Source of the DNA: a bacterium
GTDB taxonomy: Bacteria; Cyanobacteriota; Vampirovibrionia; Obscuribacterales; Obscuribacteraceae
Direction of reading: 5' to 3'
Assembly: GCA_018062085.1 (NCBI GenBank)
Contig: JAGOSY010000005.1
Span: forward strand, 186,001-250,000
DNA length: 64,000 nt
Part shown: one piece after another, positions 25,083 through 33,658 of the stretch
Layout: every line of letters starts with the position of its first letter
Position numbering within the stretch: position 1 is the stretch's first letter
Translations under genes and position numbers: made by a program
The notes under the pieces: model-generated
Database searches by the model: none
What the model was told of the DNA's origin: nothing
The model's input: only the letters and a program-made list of their open reading frames with translations

Positions 25083-25166
25083 GGTTTACTCTCGCCCTGG
25101 TTTACTGTTCTCTTTGATTTACTTTTCTCTTTGATTTACTTTTCGCCTTGGATTACTTCTCGCTTT
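25083..25166. repeat. Five imperfect 17-bp tandem repeats across a gene end
   Basis: Units resembling GATTTACTTTTCTCTTT recur head to tail five times (25083, 25099, 25116, 25133 and 25150). The array covers the last codons and stop (25136-25138) of the TPR protein and runs into the downstream spacer. Confidence 0.7.
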
Positions 25167-25900
25167 GGTTTGTCTACTTCGTGCTTGGTCTTGGCACTTG
25201 GTTCGTTGTCGCTAGATGTTTTGATCACAGCAGATACAGAGGTTTCTGCTGGTCTGAGAACCTTTTTCAAGTAGCGATCGTTGGTTTCCCAGGGCCTAGG
25301 GCTGTATCCGGTCAATACCCGCAAGCGTTTTTTTGCTTTGTTTGCCCAATCTTCATCAGCATACTGACCTGACAAAAAGCCTATGCCTTTGAAGGTCATT
25401 CCTTTTTCGAGGCCTACTTCTTGTCTGGCTACTATTAGCCAAGACTTAATGCACTCATTGAAAATTTCTGGGTCTTTTTCGGCTTGGTGACTGAGTTTCT
25501 CGTCTAATGCTTCAGCGTAAAGAACGCGTATGTCCATGTCGTCATCGTTTAGTTTGATAGCGCGCCGGAGAAGCTTCAAGGCCTTGTTGTAGTTATGGTG
25601 ACGCATGTATTGCTTGGCTTGCAATAACAGCGCACTGGCAGTCTCTTCTGTGAAAATTTCACTACCGTGGCGCTCTGGGGGAGTAGGGTCTTCGTTCAGT
25701 CGCTTGCTTTCGGCCCTTGCTTTGCTGCCGCTTGCCTGTGAGGCTGAATTTTCAGGCTCTATAGCTCTTGCCCAGTCAGTCGTGCTCAGGCAGGCTAACA
25801 ATAGACAGAACGTTGGTAGTGCCTTGTTTGTTATTGCTTTGATTGCTATAGCTTTGCTTGTTATTGCTTGTAAGCTGGCCGACAATTGATTTGATTCCAC
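25136..25900 (-). CDS. Exported TPR-like protein
   Basis: The 254-residue protein has a Lys-containing N-terminus with repeated Ala/Ile units, a hydrophobic signal segment (PTFCLLLACLSTTDWARA), a Glu/Ser-rich linker and about one to two TPR repeats (ALLLQAKQYMRHHNYNKALK, then RRAIKLNDDDMDIRVLYAEA). The C-terminus is charged and Lys/Glu-rich. I recognise no specific family. Its 3' end is built from 17-bp tandem repeats, so its last residues may vary between strains. It lies upstream of the receiver/kinase/regulator genes on the same strand, with a 119-base gap. Confidence 0.6.
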   Translation of the reverse strand: MESNQLSASLQAITSKAIAIKAITNKALPTFCLLLACLSTTDWARAIEPENSASQASGSKARAESKRLNEDPTPPERHGSEIFTEETASALLLQAKQYMRHHNYNKALKLLRRAIKLNDDDMDIRVLYAEALDEKLSHQAEKDPEIFNECIKSWLIVARQEVGLEKGMTFKGIGFLSGQYADEDWANKAKKRLRVLTGYSPRPWETNDRYLKKVLRPAETSVSAVIKTSSDNEPSAKTKHEVDKPKREVIQGEK

Positions 25901-26071
25901 TCAGAGGTCAGTCATTGTACCTTTGTATGAAGACATACTGTCGACACCTTGTCAATTGATCGACTCTTTGATCTTTAATAACGTGCAATCCTCTGTGGGT
26001 ATTTTGGTTGACAGCAGCGGCTTCAGGCCATAACATCAGTAATCTAGATTGTTTATGGAAATCTCGACGAA

Positions 26072-26683
26072 ATGCTATCTGCGAGCAATAGGTTTAAAGC
26101 GGAAGTATTTCGAGTTCTCTCGCTACCTTTTTTTGCCGTGGCAGCTGTTTCTTTAGCTTGTGCCCCAAATCTTTTTGCCCAAACAAAACTGCCGATGGCA
26201 AAGGGCAGCTCTGCTCAGGCTCGGGATAGACTTGCCTGGTGTCATGCCGCTGTCAGTCAGCCAGCGCCCAGCGGCCCAGCTTCAGGTACTATTGGCGGCC
26301 AGCCTTTTAGGCCAGACATTGTGCAGTGGAACAGTTACAGCGTTACTCTGAAACAGAGCCGTAAGCGCTATTGTAAGGTTGTGGTTAATATGATGAAAAG
26401 GCAGAAACCGCTGTGCAATTTGGCCTTTACCTCTGATTCTAATAATCGACCGCACATTTATGTTTATTCGCGCTCATCGAATTCGGAACCGGTAGTGGAA
26501 CGGCACTATACTAGTAGAGATGGCTACGGACTTCAGTTTAGTCTGTTGTCACCTATTGGTGGCGGTCGTATTCCTGGATCGCTGTTGCTGCGTTTGCCAG
26601 ATGGTAGTTTTGTGGCTGGTACTTTTAAGGCAGAAAAAGCACCACGGATTATTTGGGATGATCAGTCTGTGGATCCCAAATAA
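26072..26683 (+). CDS. Hypothetical secreted protein
   Basis: The 203-residue protein has a clear signal peptide (VLSLPFFAVAAVSLACAPNL then FAQ). The mature part has one Trp-Cys near its start, a second Cys in KRYCKVVV and a third in PLCNLAF, and a beta-rich-looking, Gly- and Ser-containing C-terminal half (IYVYSRSSNS, GYGLQFSLLSPIGGGRIPGS). No family recognised. It stands alone before a stretch containing only a pseudogene. Confidence 0.6.
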   Translation: MLSASNRFKAEVFRVLSLPFFAVAAVSLACAPNLFAQTKLPMAKGSSAQARDRLAWCHAAVSQPAPSGPASGTIGGQPFRPDIVQWNSYSVTLKQSRKRYCKVVVNMMKRQKPLCNLAFTSDSNNRPHIYVYSRSSNSEPVVERHYTSRDGYGLQFSLLSPIGGGRIPGSLLLRLPDGSFVAGTFKAEKAPRIIWDDQSVDPK

Positions 26684-26882
26684 AATCTACAATAAATCTT
26701 GCAATTGAGCCTGCTAAACGTTGCTTCATTGCTTGCGCTTTCGCTGCCGACTCTGGGGGCGGTTTTTTTGCTTTCAAGAATTATTCGTGAAATTCTGCAC
26801 CCTGTTTTTTTTGCTGCGATTCTACGAATCGTGCTCGGCAATGAAAGTGTTTCCATGGTACTGCTGCGAAAATTGTTTATCA

Positions 26883-27360
26883 GTATAAAAAGCGCATGTC
26901 GCTGGTAAATAGCTCAAGATTGCTGCCATCTTTGTTCATGCGCATGATCGAAGCAAAAATTTTCTTTTCTGATTCACAGACATTTCATGGCGCTCCGGCA
27001 GGCGCGTAAAGCTTGCCGTCAGGGCCATGCAATGTATGTCCAGCCATGGTGACCTTCGCTAAGAAAGCACTATTCACTACTGTTGGTGGCACTAGTTGTG
27101 TTGTTCTTGGTTTTGTTCTTGTTGTTGTCGCTAGTTTGGATAGCTTAGATAATTTGTTCTCAATGTTTTCGTATCGCAGTATTCTGTTGATTTCGGCAAC
27201 ATATTGGGTCCCGTTGTCGAAATCAACAACATTTGGGTATTTTAGATTGTCGGTAATTGTAAGTATTTGATCGCCGGTTCTGTCTTTATTGCTGTCTTTA
27301 TTGGCGTCGATGATGGCGTAAACTTTGCTTTTTATTCTGAACTGTTTGGATGTTAGTACA
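26883..27360 (-). pseudogene. Remnant of a sorbosone/glucose dehydrogenase-like gene
   Basis: Read on the minus strand, the region spells a beta-propeller sugar-dehydrogenase fragment: FRIKSKVYAIIDANKDSNKD, then QYVAEINRILRYENIENKL, then GPDGKLYAPAGAP followed by a TGA, then NVCESEKKIFASIMRMNKDG and LELFTSDMR. Intact PQQ-dependent sorbosone dehydrogenases of this family read GPDGKLY.PVGAPCNVC and IFASI.R, so the TGA stands where a Cys codon is expected. The 5' part of the gene, the start codon and everything after TSDMR are gone. It occupies most of the 26.7-27.5 kb stretch that otherwise lacks a gene; I see nothing else in that stretch. Confidence 0.65.
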
Positions 27361-27470
27361 TTGTTTCCTCAAGCTATCAAGGTCTTCATCGTTCAATCAA
27401 ACCTCGCGTGCGGCCGCTTGCTTTTGCACGAAGTTGCGCGATAGAGTATACACTGAGCTGGAGGAAGTAA

Positions 27471-28037
27471 TTGGTGGAGCGAGTTAGGGTTAAGAGCAGC
27501 ACTTTGCTGTCTGATGATTGGTTCATTCTTAAAAAACATCATTTTGAATATTTGCGCTCTGACGGTAGCTGGCAAGAGCAAACCCGTGAGACATATGATC
27601 GAGGCAATGGTGCTGCCATACTCCCCTACAATTTACAGGACAAGACTGTTGTTCTCGTAAAGCAGTTCCGTCTAGCGGCCTATGTGAACGGTCACAATGG
27701 CTTCTTGATTGAGGCCTGTGCTGGTCTTCTTGATAGCGATGATCCTGATACTGCAATCAAGCGAGAGCTGGCTGAAGAAGCCGGTCTTGAAGTTAAAAGC
27801 ATCGAGAAAGTATACGACTGTTTTATGAGCCCTGGATCGGTTACTGAGAGACTGCACTTTTACATTGGTGAATACGAAAAGCGTGAAATCGCAGCGCGAG
27901 GTGGCGTTGATGGCGAGGATATTGAAATTCTTGAATTGCCATTTGCAAAAGCATTAGCTATGGTTAAGAGTGGTGAAATTATGGACGCCAAGACAATTAT
28001 GCTCTTGCAGTATTTGCAGTTGCATGTTTTTGTTTAA
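27471..28037 (+). CDS. Nudix hydrolase, NudK/ADP-ribose pyrophosphatase type
   Basis: The 188-residue protein has an N-terminal strand region (STLLSDDWFILKKHHFEY) typical of NudF/NudK and a Nudix box GLLDSDDPDTAIKRELAEEAGLEV-like segment, with REL-x-EE-x-GL intact and Asp instead of Glu at the first acidic position. CFMSPGSVTERLHFYIG after the box matches NudK, which hydrolyses GDP-mannose and related sugar nucleotides. The start is TTG at 27471 or GTG at 27474, both served by GGAGG at 27460-27464. It converges with the fusion hydrolase gene, one base between the stops. Confidence 0.88.
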   Translation: MVERVRVKSSTLLSDDWFILKKHHFEYLRSDGSWQEQTRETYDRGNGAAILPYNLQDKTVVLVKQFRLAAYVNGHNGFLIEACAGLLDSDDPDTAIKRELAEEAGLEVKSIEKVYDCFMSPGSVTERLHFYIGEYEKREIAARGGVDGEDIEILELPFAKALAMVKSGEIMDAKTIMLLQYLQLHVFV

Positions 28038-28038
28038 G

Positions 28039-29271
28039 CTAGAGAATTCGAGAGCCAATTTTTTGAATTTTGACTGAATCATCGAGAATTTTGTTAGCTT
28101 GTTCTGAGCCGTGGGCGGGTAAATGCAGGCTGCGAGTTGAGTTTTCGTCATGCAATATGCCGACTTGTAGAATCACACTTGCTTGATCCCAGTAAACATT
28201 AAGGCGCGAAAGCTTATCTAGGCGAAATGTCGCTAGCATCACCAGTGGTATCGTTACTTTCTTGTGTGTTGGGGCAACACCGGGAAGTATAAAATCCATC
28301 GGCCGGTCATGGGTAAAGGAGAGAACCAGTTCATCCACTACCCGGTTGGCGTTAATGGTGCGTGAAATCGTCGTCAGCTGAGCGTCTCCGCCAAGGGCTT
28401 TGAACAAATCTTTGTAGAAGCGTTGTAGTTCATTTTGGCCGTGGCCACCGCTGAGCGTGGGTACGAAAGTAACCACGGCGTCTTCACTAAGTGTCTCCAT
28501 GGTCCCATCTAAATCTCTTTGATTTAAGGTCGTAAAAAGATGGTGATCGAACAATTCTTCGACATTTATTTTGGGGCCAATGCAGGCATGTAGAAACTCA
28601 ATAGTCCGAGCTTGTGAAAGTAGAGCTGCCCGCTGATTATAGCTAGCTCTTGCTTCACAGTTAAAGCCGTGGCTGGCATTTTCGTATACAAATACTCTAG
28701 CAGCATGATTACTCACCATTTTTAACATCACTTTCTCCATAGATGCAGGTGGAATCAATGGGTCATCGGCGCCAAGATGAAAGATAATGGGAGCGGTAAT
28801 CTCATCGGCTTCATTTAAGTATTTATCTATATCGGCGCCATAGTAGCTCACTGCGCCTTCTAGCTTGGTGTGAGCTGCTAGTCGATAGGCTAGCCTTCCA
28901 CCCAGGCAATATCCCAGGGCTGCTACACCTCCTGTGACTTGAGGTAGAGCCCGCAAATGACGCACAGCAGCTGCCAGATCGAGTAAGCCCTGGGCTTCAT
29001 CGAATTTTTCTTTGTATGACATGGCTGTTTCCATATCGCTGCCGCTGTAACCAAGCTCTACATTAGGCCACATGCGGAAGAATAAATCTGGCGCTAGTAC
29101 AACATATCCCTCTTGGGCATAATGGTCTGCTACTTTGCGAATATGTGGGTTAACGCCAAAGATTTCTTGAATCAACAGTATCGCTGGTCCTTGGCCCGAC
29201 TGAGGCAGTGCCAGATAACCAGAGAAAGACTCTCCATCTGCTGCTGTTATTGATACTTTTTGATGAGACAT
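28039..29271 (-). CDS. Dienelactone hydrolase fused to an NTF2/SnoaL-like domain
   Basis: Residues 1-235 form a dienelactone hydrolase: QEIFGVNPHIRKVADHYA, the Cys nucleophile in ALGYCLGGRLAYR, Asp in HLGADDPLIPP and His in NASHGFNC. After a short linker, residues about 245-370 resemble a SnoaL/NTF2-like fold (HHLFTTLNQRDLDGTMETLS, then AVVTFVPTLSGGHG and NELQRFYKDLF). Such tails often bind small hydrophobic ligands. I chose the ATG at 29271 because GAGGAA lies just upstream; an in-frame GTG at 29313 overlaps moeA. It is the last gene of the molybdopterin operon, starting 29 bases after moeA, but no known step needs it. Confidence 0.82.
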   Translation of the reverse strand: MSHQKVSITAADGESFSGYLALPQSGQGPAILLIQEIFGVNPHIRKVADHYAQEGYVVLAPDLFFRMWPNVELGYSGSDMETAMSYKEKFDEAQGLLDLAAAVRHLRALPQVTGGVAALGYCLGGRLAYRLAAHTKLEGAVSYYGADIDKYLNEADEITAPIIFHLGADDPLIPPASMEKVMLKMVSNHAARVFVYENASHGFNCEARASYNQRAALLSQARTIEFLHACIGPKINVEELFDHHLFTTLNQRDLDGTMETLSEDAVVTFVPTLSGGHGQNELQRFYKDLFKALGGDAQLTTISRTINANRVVDELVLSFTHDRPMDFILPGVAPTHKKVTIPLVMLATFRLDKLSRLNVYWDQASVILQVGILHDENSTRSLHLPAHGSEQANKILDDSVKIQKIGSRIL

Positions 29272-29300
29272 TCTTTCCTCGGCGATTGTTGAGCTAGGTT

Positions 29301-30590
29301 TTATTCGAACCAATTTAGTAGTTCGACTTTTATATATTCTCCTTCGGGAAGAAATTCAAGTTCGCGAGCAAAGTGCATAAGACAATCTGCTTTGGCTAGG
29401 CCAGTTAGCATGTGTGACTCTTGGCCTACCGTTGGCATTGCGGAAATTTCGATTGAATTATCTAGGCTGAGTTTTCCTCTGACAAAATCAAGACGACCGG
29501 CTTTTTTCTTGAGGTGACGCGCAGCTTTCGCTTGGAAGTGCCTATTAGTAGTGCTTGCCGCTTGCATGCGAGCAATGGCCGGTCTGACAAACAAATTAAA
29601 TGTCACCAATGCTGATACCGGATTGCCGGGTAGTCCAAACACCAGTTGGCCTGCTTTCGCGCTGCGATTGACGCCAAAATAAACGGGCTTGCCTGGCTTG
29701 ATGGCGATGCGCCAAAATATTGTTTCTACTCCCTGCTCTTCGCAAACCTCTTTTATAAAGTCGTACTCGCCTACAGAGACTCCTCCGGCTGATATGACAA
29801 TGTCGGCAAAATCAAGGGCCTCTTGCAAAACTTTGCTTGTCTCTGCGCGATTGTCCTTAGCATGGAAGCGCTGAACCTCTGTCACTCCTAGGGCATTGAG
29901 AGCGGCTACTAGAGCATACGAATTAGAATTGTAGATCTGCCCTTCGGCGATTGGTAGCCCCGGTTCGATTAGCTCATCACCGGTAGAAATGACAGCGACA
30001 CGCGGAGTCCGGTATACAGATAATTCTGAGACTCCGAGGGTGGCAATAAGCCCTAGCACTGGGGGTGAAATGCGAGTGCCCGGCTGGAGAACAGTGGCAC
30101 CAGCTTCTATTTCTTCACCTTGCAGTCTGATGTTCTCGCCGATTCTCGTTGACGTGCTGACGGCAATCGTTTCAGGCTGACTTGCTTGCTTCTGGTCATT
30201 TTCTTTCTTCTGGAGAGGTTCTTGCGTCTGGCAGACTTCTTTCATCACTATAGCTTCCACGTCTGCTGGTACTGGAGCACCTGTAAGGATGCGGATGCAC
30301 TGACCTGGATTTAATCTTGCACTGCTGTTGCCGAGAGAAGGATTGGCTCCAGCTGATACCTCTCCGATAATGGTTAGGGTTGCTGGATTTGTTGGCGAGG
30401 CGCCAATGAGGTCTTCTACTAATACTCCGAATCCGTCCACTGCAGAGTTATTAAATTGCGGGAGATCGAAATTGGCCTTGATTGGCTCTGCAATTACCCG
30501 ACGAAGCGAGTTGCCCAGGCTGATTGTTTCGCGCGATAAGGGCTGGCAGTTGTCGAGAATGGCTTTAAGCGCTTGTTCGTAGGTCAACAT
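29301..30590 (-). CDS. moeA: Molybdopterin molybdenumtransferase MoeA
   Basis: MoeA inserts molybdate into adenylylated molybdopterin. The 429-residue protein has the four-domain MoeA layout: N-terminal LTYEQALKAILDN, FNNSAVDGFGV with its conserved Asp, GENIRLQGEEIEAGATVL, the MPT-binding domain with ISTGDELIEPG and SAGGVSVGEYDF, PGNPVSALVTFNLFV, and a C-terminal beta domain. It lies 33 bases downstream of the moaC-mogA fusion, which supplies adenylated MPT. The ATG at 30590 was taken rather than a TTG two codons earlier. Confidence 0.95.
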   Translation of the reverse strand: MLTYEQALKAILDNCQPLSRETISLGNSLRRVIAEPIKANFDLPQFNNSAVDGFGVLVEDLIGASPTNPATLTIIGEVSAGANPSLGNSSARLNPGQCIRILTGAPVPADVEAIVMKEVCQTQEPLQKKENDQKQASQPETIAVSTSTRIGENIRLQGEEIEAGATVLQPGTRISPPVLGLIATLGVSELSVYRTPRVAVISTGDELIEPGLPIAEGQIYNSNSYALVAALNALGVTEVQRFHAKDNRAETSKVLQEALDFADIVISAGGVSVGEYDFIKEVCEEQGVETIFWRIAIKPGKPVYFGVNRSAKAGQLVFGLPGNPVSALVTFNLFVRPAIARMQAASTTNRHFQAKAARHLKKKAGRLDFVRGKLSLDNSIEISAMPTVGQESHMLTGLAKADCLMHFARELEFLPEGEYIKVELLNWFE

Positions 30591-30629
30591 CGTCAATCTA
30601 ATCTAACCCTTTTCCTTGTTTTTTCTCTG

Positions 30630-31613
30630 TTAGCTTGTTCTCAGTCGGCTTGTTTCTGCATGTCCTGTTTCTACTTGTCCTGTTACTCGTTGGCCCTCTT
30701 GGTGGCCGCCTCCTTCGAGCATCTTGAAGGCATGATTGATAGCCGGAAATAGCACGGCAATCCCGTCTTGGGCCGCGCCCAGGGAGCCGGGCAGGCTGAC
30801 TATAATTGTCTGTTTGCGCACGCCAGCGACACCTCGTGAGAGCATGGCGTGCGAGTTGCGGTCTTGCCCGTACCGTCTTATGGCCTCGGCTATTCCGGGC
30901 AATTCCCTCTCAATTAAGCGGTTGAGGGCTTCAGGTGTATTGTCTCTTGGGCTTAGGCCGGTACCACCAGTGGTGATTAGTAGATCGACTTGCGAATCGT
31001 CGCAAATTCTTCTAACTGCCGGCACTATAGCTGATTCTTCGTCTGCTAGAACTGTCAGTTCGGCAATTTCGAAGCCTTTGTCTTGCAATTGCTTGGCAAT
31101 ATATTGTCCTGAGCGATCTTCTGCTTTCCCCGCTGAGATGGTATCTGACAAAACTAGAACCGCGGCTCTTCTGTTAGTTTGCCGCTCGGGTGCAATTAAA
31201 TAGTCACTCTTGCCGCCTGTTTTGCTCATTAAGGTAACAGATTCAATTTGCATCAAATCGTCGACCATTTTTGCCATATCGTAGATGGTTAAAGCCGCCA
31301 CTGATGCCGCAGTTAGTGCTTCCATTTCTACTCCAGTTTTGTAGATGGCTTTGACTGTCACTACTACCTCGATAGAATCTTCATCAAGCTGAAAATCTAC
31401 TCCGACGAATTCTACAGGCATAGGATGACAATATGGAATTATTTGACTTGTGTTCTTCGCTGCTTGAATTGCTGCTACTTTTGCTACTTCAAGAGGGTTG
31501 CCCTTGGGCAGTGCATTACCTTTAATTTGCTGGATGGTGCTTGGGCTGACTCTCAAAATTGCTTTTGCCACTGCCGTTCTCAGCGTATTAACTTTATGCG
31601 AAACATCGCGCAT
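30630..31613 (-). CDS. moaC: Bifunctional MoaC-MogA/MoaB molybdenum cofactor protein
   Basis: Residues 1-150 are MoaC, which forms cyclic pyranopterin monophosphate: IIPYCHPMPVEFVGVDF and DMAKMVDDLMQIE ending SKTGGKSD. Residues about 155-300 are a MogA/MoaB molybdopterin adenylyltransferase domain: VLVLSDTISAGKAEDRSG, LLITTGGTGLSPRDNTPEA and SLPGSLGAAQDG. The last ~25 residues are low complexity (EGGGHQEGQ, TGQVETGHAETS). The MoaC part starts at MRDVSHK, about ten residues shorter than most MoaC proteins, and no better start exists upstream because of an in-frame TAG. The fusion joins an early and a late step of the same pathway and lies between moaA and moeA. Confidence 0.93.
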   Translation of the reverse strand: MRDVSHKVNTLRTAVAKAILRVSPSTIQQIKGNALPKGNPLEVAKVAAIQAAKNTSQIIPYCHPMPVEFVGVDFQLDEDSIEVVVTVKAIYKTGVEMEALTAASVAALTIYDMAKMVDDLMQIESVTLMSKTGGKSDYLIAPERQTNRRAAVLVLSDTISAGKAEDRSGQYIAKQLQDKGFEIAELTVLADEESAIVPAVRRICDDSQVDLLITTGGTGLSPRDNTPEALNRLIERELPGIAEAIRRYGQDRNSHAMLSRGVAGVRKQTIIVSLPGSLGAAQDGIAVLFPAINHAFKMLEGGGHQEGQRVTGQVETGHAETSRLRTS

Positions 31614-31656
31614 GGTAACAGTCTATCCTCCGATTCCGTCTAACTTCTGCTGTCGT

Positions 31657-32670
31657 CTATCCGCCGATTTCAATCATTGCTCTGTTCTCTGTCGCCACTA
31701 TTTCCTCTGCAGGAGGGTGAGCCTCTGGTTTTTGAGCCAATGAATAAAGAATCATACCCCGTAGCTCTTGGTCAGTTGCGCCAGTTCTCATGGCGTCGCG
31801 AAGATTTATCTCAGCCGCGTAAAAAAGACACGATTTGATAGATCCGTCTGCCGTCAAGCGCAGTCGATTGCACGTGGAGCAAAAGCTCTCTGACATCGAT
31901 GTAATGAAACTTACCGAACCGCCGCCAGCTATGGCATAGTCTTTGGCCACTGCCGAGAGGTCACTTTCAATTCGCTTTAGCTCATAACGGCTCTCTATTT
32001 GGCTGAGCATATCTTTGTAGGTAACTACTTTGTTGCTAGCCCAGGAATTGGCCTTGAAAGGCATGTATTCAATGAAACGCACGTTGATTTTATGGTTTGC
32101 TGCAAAGTCGGCGAAGTTCATTATTTCATCGTCGTTTACTCCGGCCATGACCACCACGTTCAGCTTCAGGCTATCGAAGTCGCAGGCGATTGCCGCGTGC
32201 AGTCCTTCCATCACCTGATCGAATTGGTCAAGACGAGTAATTGCTAGAAACCGCTCTCTAGAAAATGTATCAAGACTGATGTTCAACGCATTTAAACCCA
32301 GTGCTTTTAATTCATGGGCGTGGGTCGCAAGTAAAGTGGCATTGGTGGTCATGGCCAATGTTTTCAGATTGGGAATTTGTCCTAGCGCTTTGATCAAGGA
32401 GGGCAGTCCATTTCTGACCATCGGCTCTCCGCCAGTCAATCTGATTTTATTGATGCCCATTGCCGCAAAAATGTTAGCCAGGCGGGTTATTTCTTCATAG
32501 CTCAGAAGCTGGTCGCGCTTCTTCCATGCCAGCCCTTCGTGAGGCATGCAGTAGACGCAGCGAAGATTGCAACGGTCGGTAACTGAAATTCGCAAATAGG
32601 TATGGGCGCGGCCAAAACTATCGACTAGTTGATTGGGGCGATCGATTTGATTTTGTTTTTGTTTGTTCAC
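31657..32670 (-). CDS. moaA: GTP 3',8-cyclase MoaA
   Basis: This radical SAM enzyme performs the first step of molybdopterin synthesis, from GTP. The 337-residue protein has the N-terminal CNLRCVYC cluster motif, IRLTGGEPMVR, ISLDTFSRERF, the C-terminal [4Fe-4S] Cys set (SFCSTCNRLRLT and SCLFYAAE) and the essential C-terminal Gly-Gly. It starts with GTG at 32670, which overlaps the moaE stop as GTGA, with GGAG seven bases upstream. This is classic translational coupling. Confidence 0.96.
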   Translation of the reverse strand: MNKQKQNQIDRPNQLVDSFGRAHTYLRISVTDRCNLRCVYCMPHEGLAWKKRDQLLSYEEITRLANIFAAMGINKIRLTGGEPMVRNGLPSLIKALGQIPNLKTLAMTTNATLLATHAHELKALGLNALNISLDTFSRERFLAITRLDQFDQVMEGLHAAIACDFDSLKLNVVVMAGVNDDEIMNFADFAANHKINVRFIEYMPFKANSWASNKVVTYKDMLSQIESRYELKRIESDLSAVAKDYAIAGGGSVSFITSMSESFCSTCNRLRLTADGSIKSCLFYAAEINLRDAMRTGATDQELRGMILYSLAQKPEAHPPAEEIVATENRAMIEIGG

Positions 32671-33218
32671 AGGTTTTCTCCTGAAGGTGTTTCAAGCTGG
32701 CTTCGACCGGCTTGAATCTCGTCAGCGTGAGTCTCATCAGCGTGAGTCTCGCTGGCTGCGTGTTGACAATTGACCCAATCTGATGAGCCGTCTTCGTAAG
32801 ATTCTTTCTTCCAGATGGGAAGACGATTCTTGATTTCATCGATGATGTAGCGACAGGCTTGGAAGGCCGCGTCGCGATGGGCTGATGTGACGCCAACAAA
32901 GACAGCGGTTTCGCCGATACTGAGCAGACCGGTGCGATGAACACAAACCGCTGCCAGAATGGAGTAGCTCTGAGATGCTTCAGCAAGAATTTTCTTTGCT
33001 TCTTTTTCGGCTAAAGATTGGTAGGCTTCGTACTCTAGTGTACGAACTGCCTTGCCATCGTTGTGATTGCGGACGATTCCCTCAAAGCAGACCAGCGCAC
33101 CAGCTTTCGGGCTTTCTAGGCTAGCTTTTAGCTTGTCTGTTGCGATATTGTCCTGTGAAAGCTTGAAGCTTATACTTCCTGTGCGGCTTTCGCTCTGCTC
33201 TACTTTGTTGGTGAGCAT
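32667..33218 (-). CDS. moaE: Molybdopterin synthase catalytic subunit MoaE
   Basis: MoaE converts cyclic pyranopterin to molybdopterin using sulfur carried by MoaD. Landmarks: GALVCFEGIVRNHNDGK, LEYEAYQSLAEKEAKKIL, VCVHRTGLLSIGETAVFVG, SAHRDAAFQACRYIIDEIK and the catalytic Lys in PIWKKESYEDGSS. A C-terminal extension of about 25 residues contains a short repeated HADETHADE unit. The ATG at 33218 has GAGG four bases upstream; the in-frame TTG at 33227 was rejected. It follows moaD by a few bases. Confidence 0.94.
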   Translation of the reverse strand: MLTNKVEQSESRTGSISFKLSQDNIATDKLKASLESPKAGALVCFEGIVRNHNDGKAVRTLEYEAYQSLAEKEAKKILAEASQSYSILAAVCVHRTGLLSIGETAVFVGVTSAHRDAAFQACRYIIDEIKNRLPIWKKESYEDGSSDWVNCQHAASETHADETHADEIQAGRSQLETPSGENL

Positions 33219-33223
33219 TATCC

Positions 33224-33469
33224 TCAACCGCCCGCTACTGGTGGTATGAAGACTACTTCTGAGCCGTCGCTTATGGGGTCATGCCAATTGGCAAAGCAAT
33301 CATTAACGGCAACTCGTAGTTGATCTTTCTCCAGAGAAAAGTGATGTTTTACTGAAAGTTCAGTGAAGAGGCTAGCCAAGTCTGCGGCCTCCGTGTGTAT
33401 CTGCTCGCTAGCCTGGCCGCGCTCTTCTTTTAAAATGGCAAAGTAGCTAACCCTGATGTTTACTGGCAC
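33224..33469 (-). CDS. moaD: Molybdopterin synthase sulfur carrier subunit MoaD
   Basis: This 81-residue ubiquitin-like protein ends in the Gly-Gly that is thiocarboxylated for sulfur transfer (EVVFIPPVAGG). The N-terminal RVSYFAILKEERGQ matches the family. It is the first gene of the molybdopterin operon, with moaE starting just after its stop. No moaB-independent MoeB-type activator is present in this window. Confidence 0.93.
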   Translation of the reverse strand: MPVNIRVSYFAILKEERGQASEQIHTEAADLASLFTELSVKHHFSLEKDQLRVAVNDCFANWHDPISDGSEVVFIPPVAGG

Positions 33470-33478
33470 AGATAACGA

Positions 33479-33508
33479 TTGACCTCATAACCTGTCGACA
33501 ATTATATA
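33479..33508 (+). promoter_or_regulatory. Possible promoter for the S9 peptidase gene
   Basis: TTGACC (33479-33484) and TATATA (33503-33508) are separated by 18 bases in the divergent spacer between moaD and the peptidase gene. This is a sequence match only. Confidence 0.4.
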
Positions 33509-33658
33509 CTGTGCACTTGCTGCTATGTTGTGTGTGGATTTTACATGCCTATGGTTGCCATAGGTTTGTGGTTCTCCGTTGATATGCCGCTTTCTTACGG
33601 TTTATAGTTTAAGGGGGAAGCTTTTTATGCGCCTGCAGCTTTCAAGTTTGGAGAGTTT

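Noticed and set aside
26699..26908. Hydrophobic 69-codon ORF
   Set aside because: No start context, overlaps the degraded dehydrogenase region and antisense frames; composition follows the AT-rich spacer.
26883..27360. TGA read as Cys or selenocysteine (recoding) in the dehydrogenase-like sequence
   Set aside because: Many genes in the window end in TGA and the rest of this gene is missing, so decay is the simpler explanation; kept only as a check.
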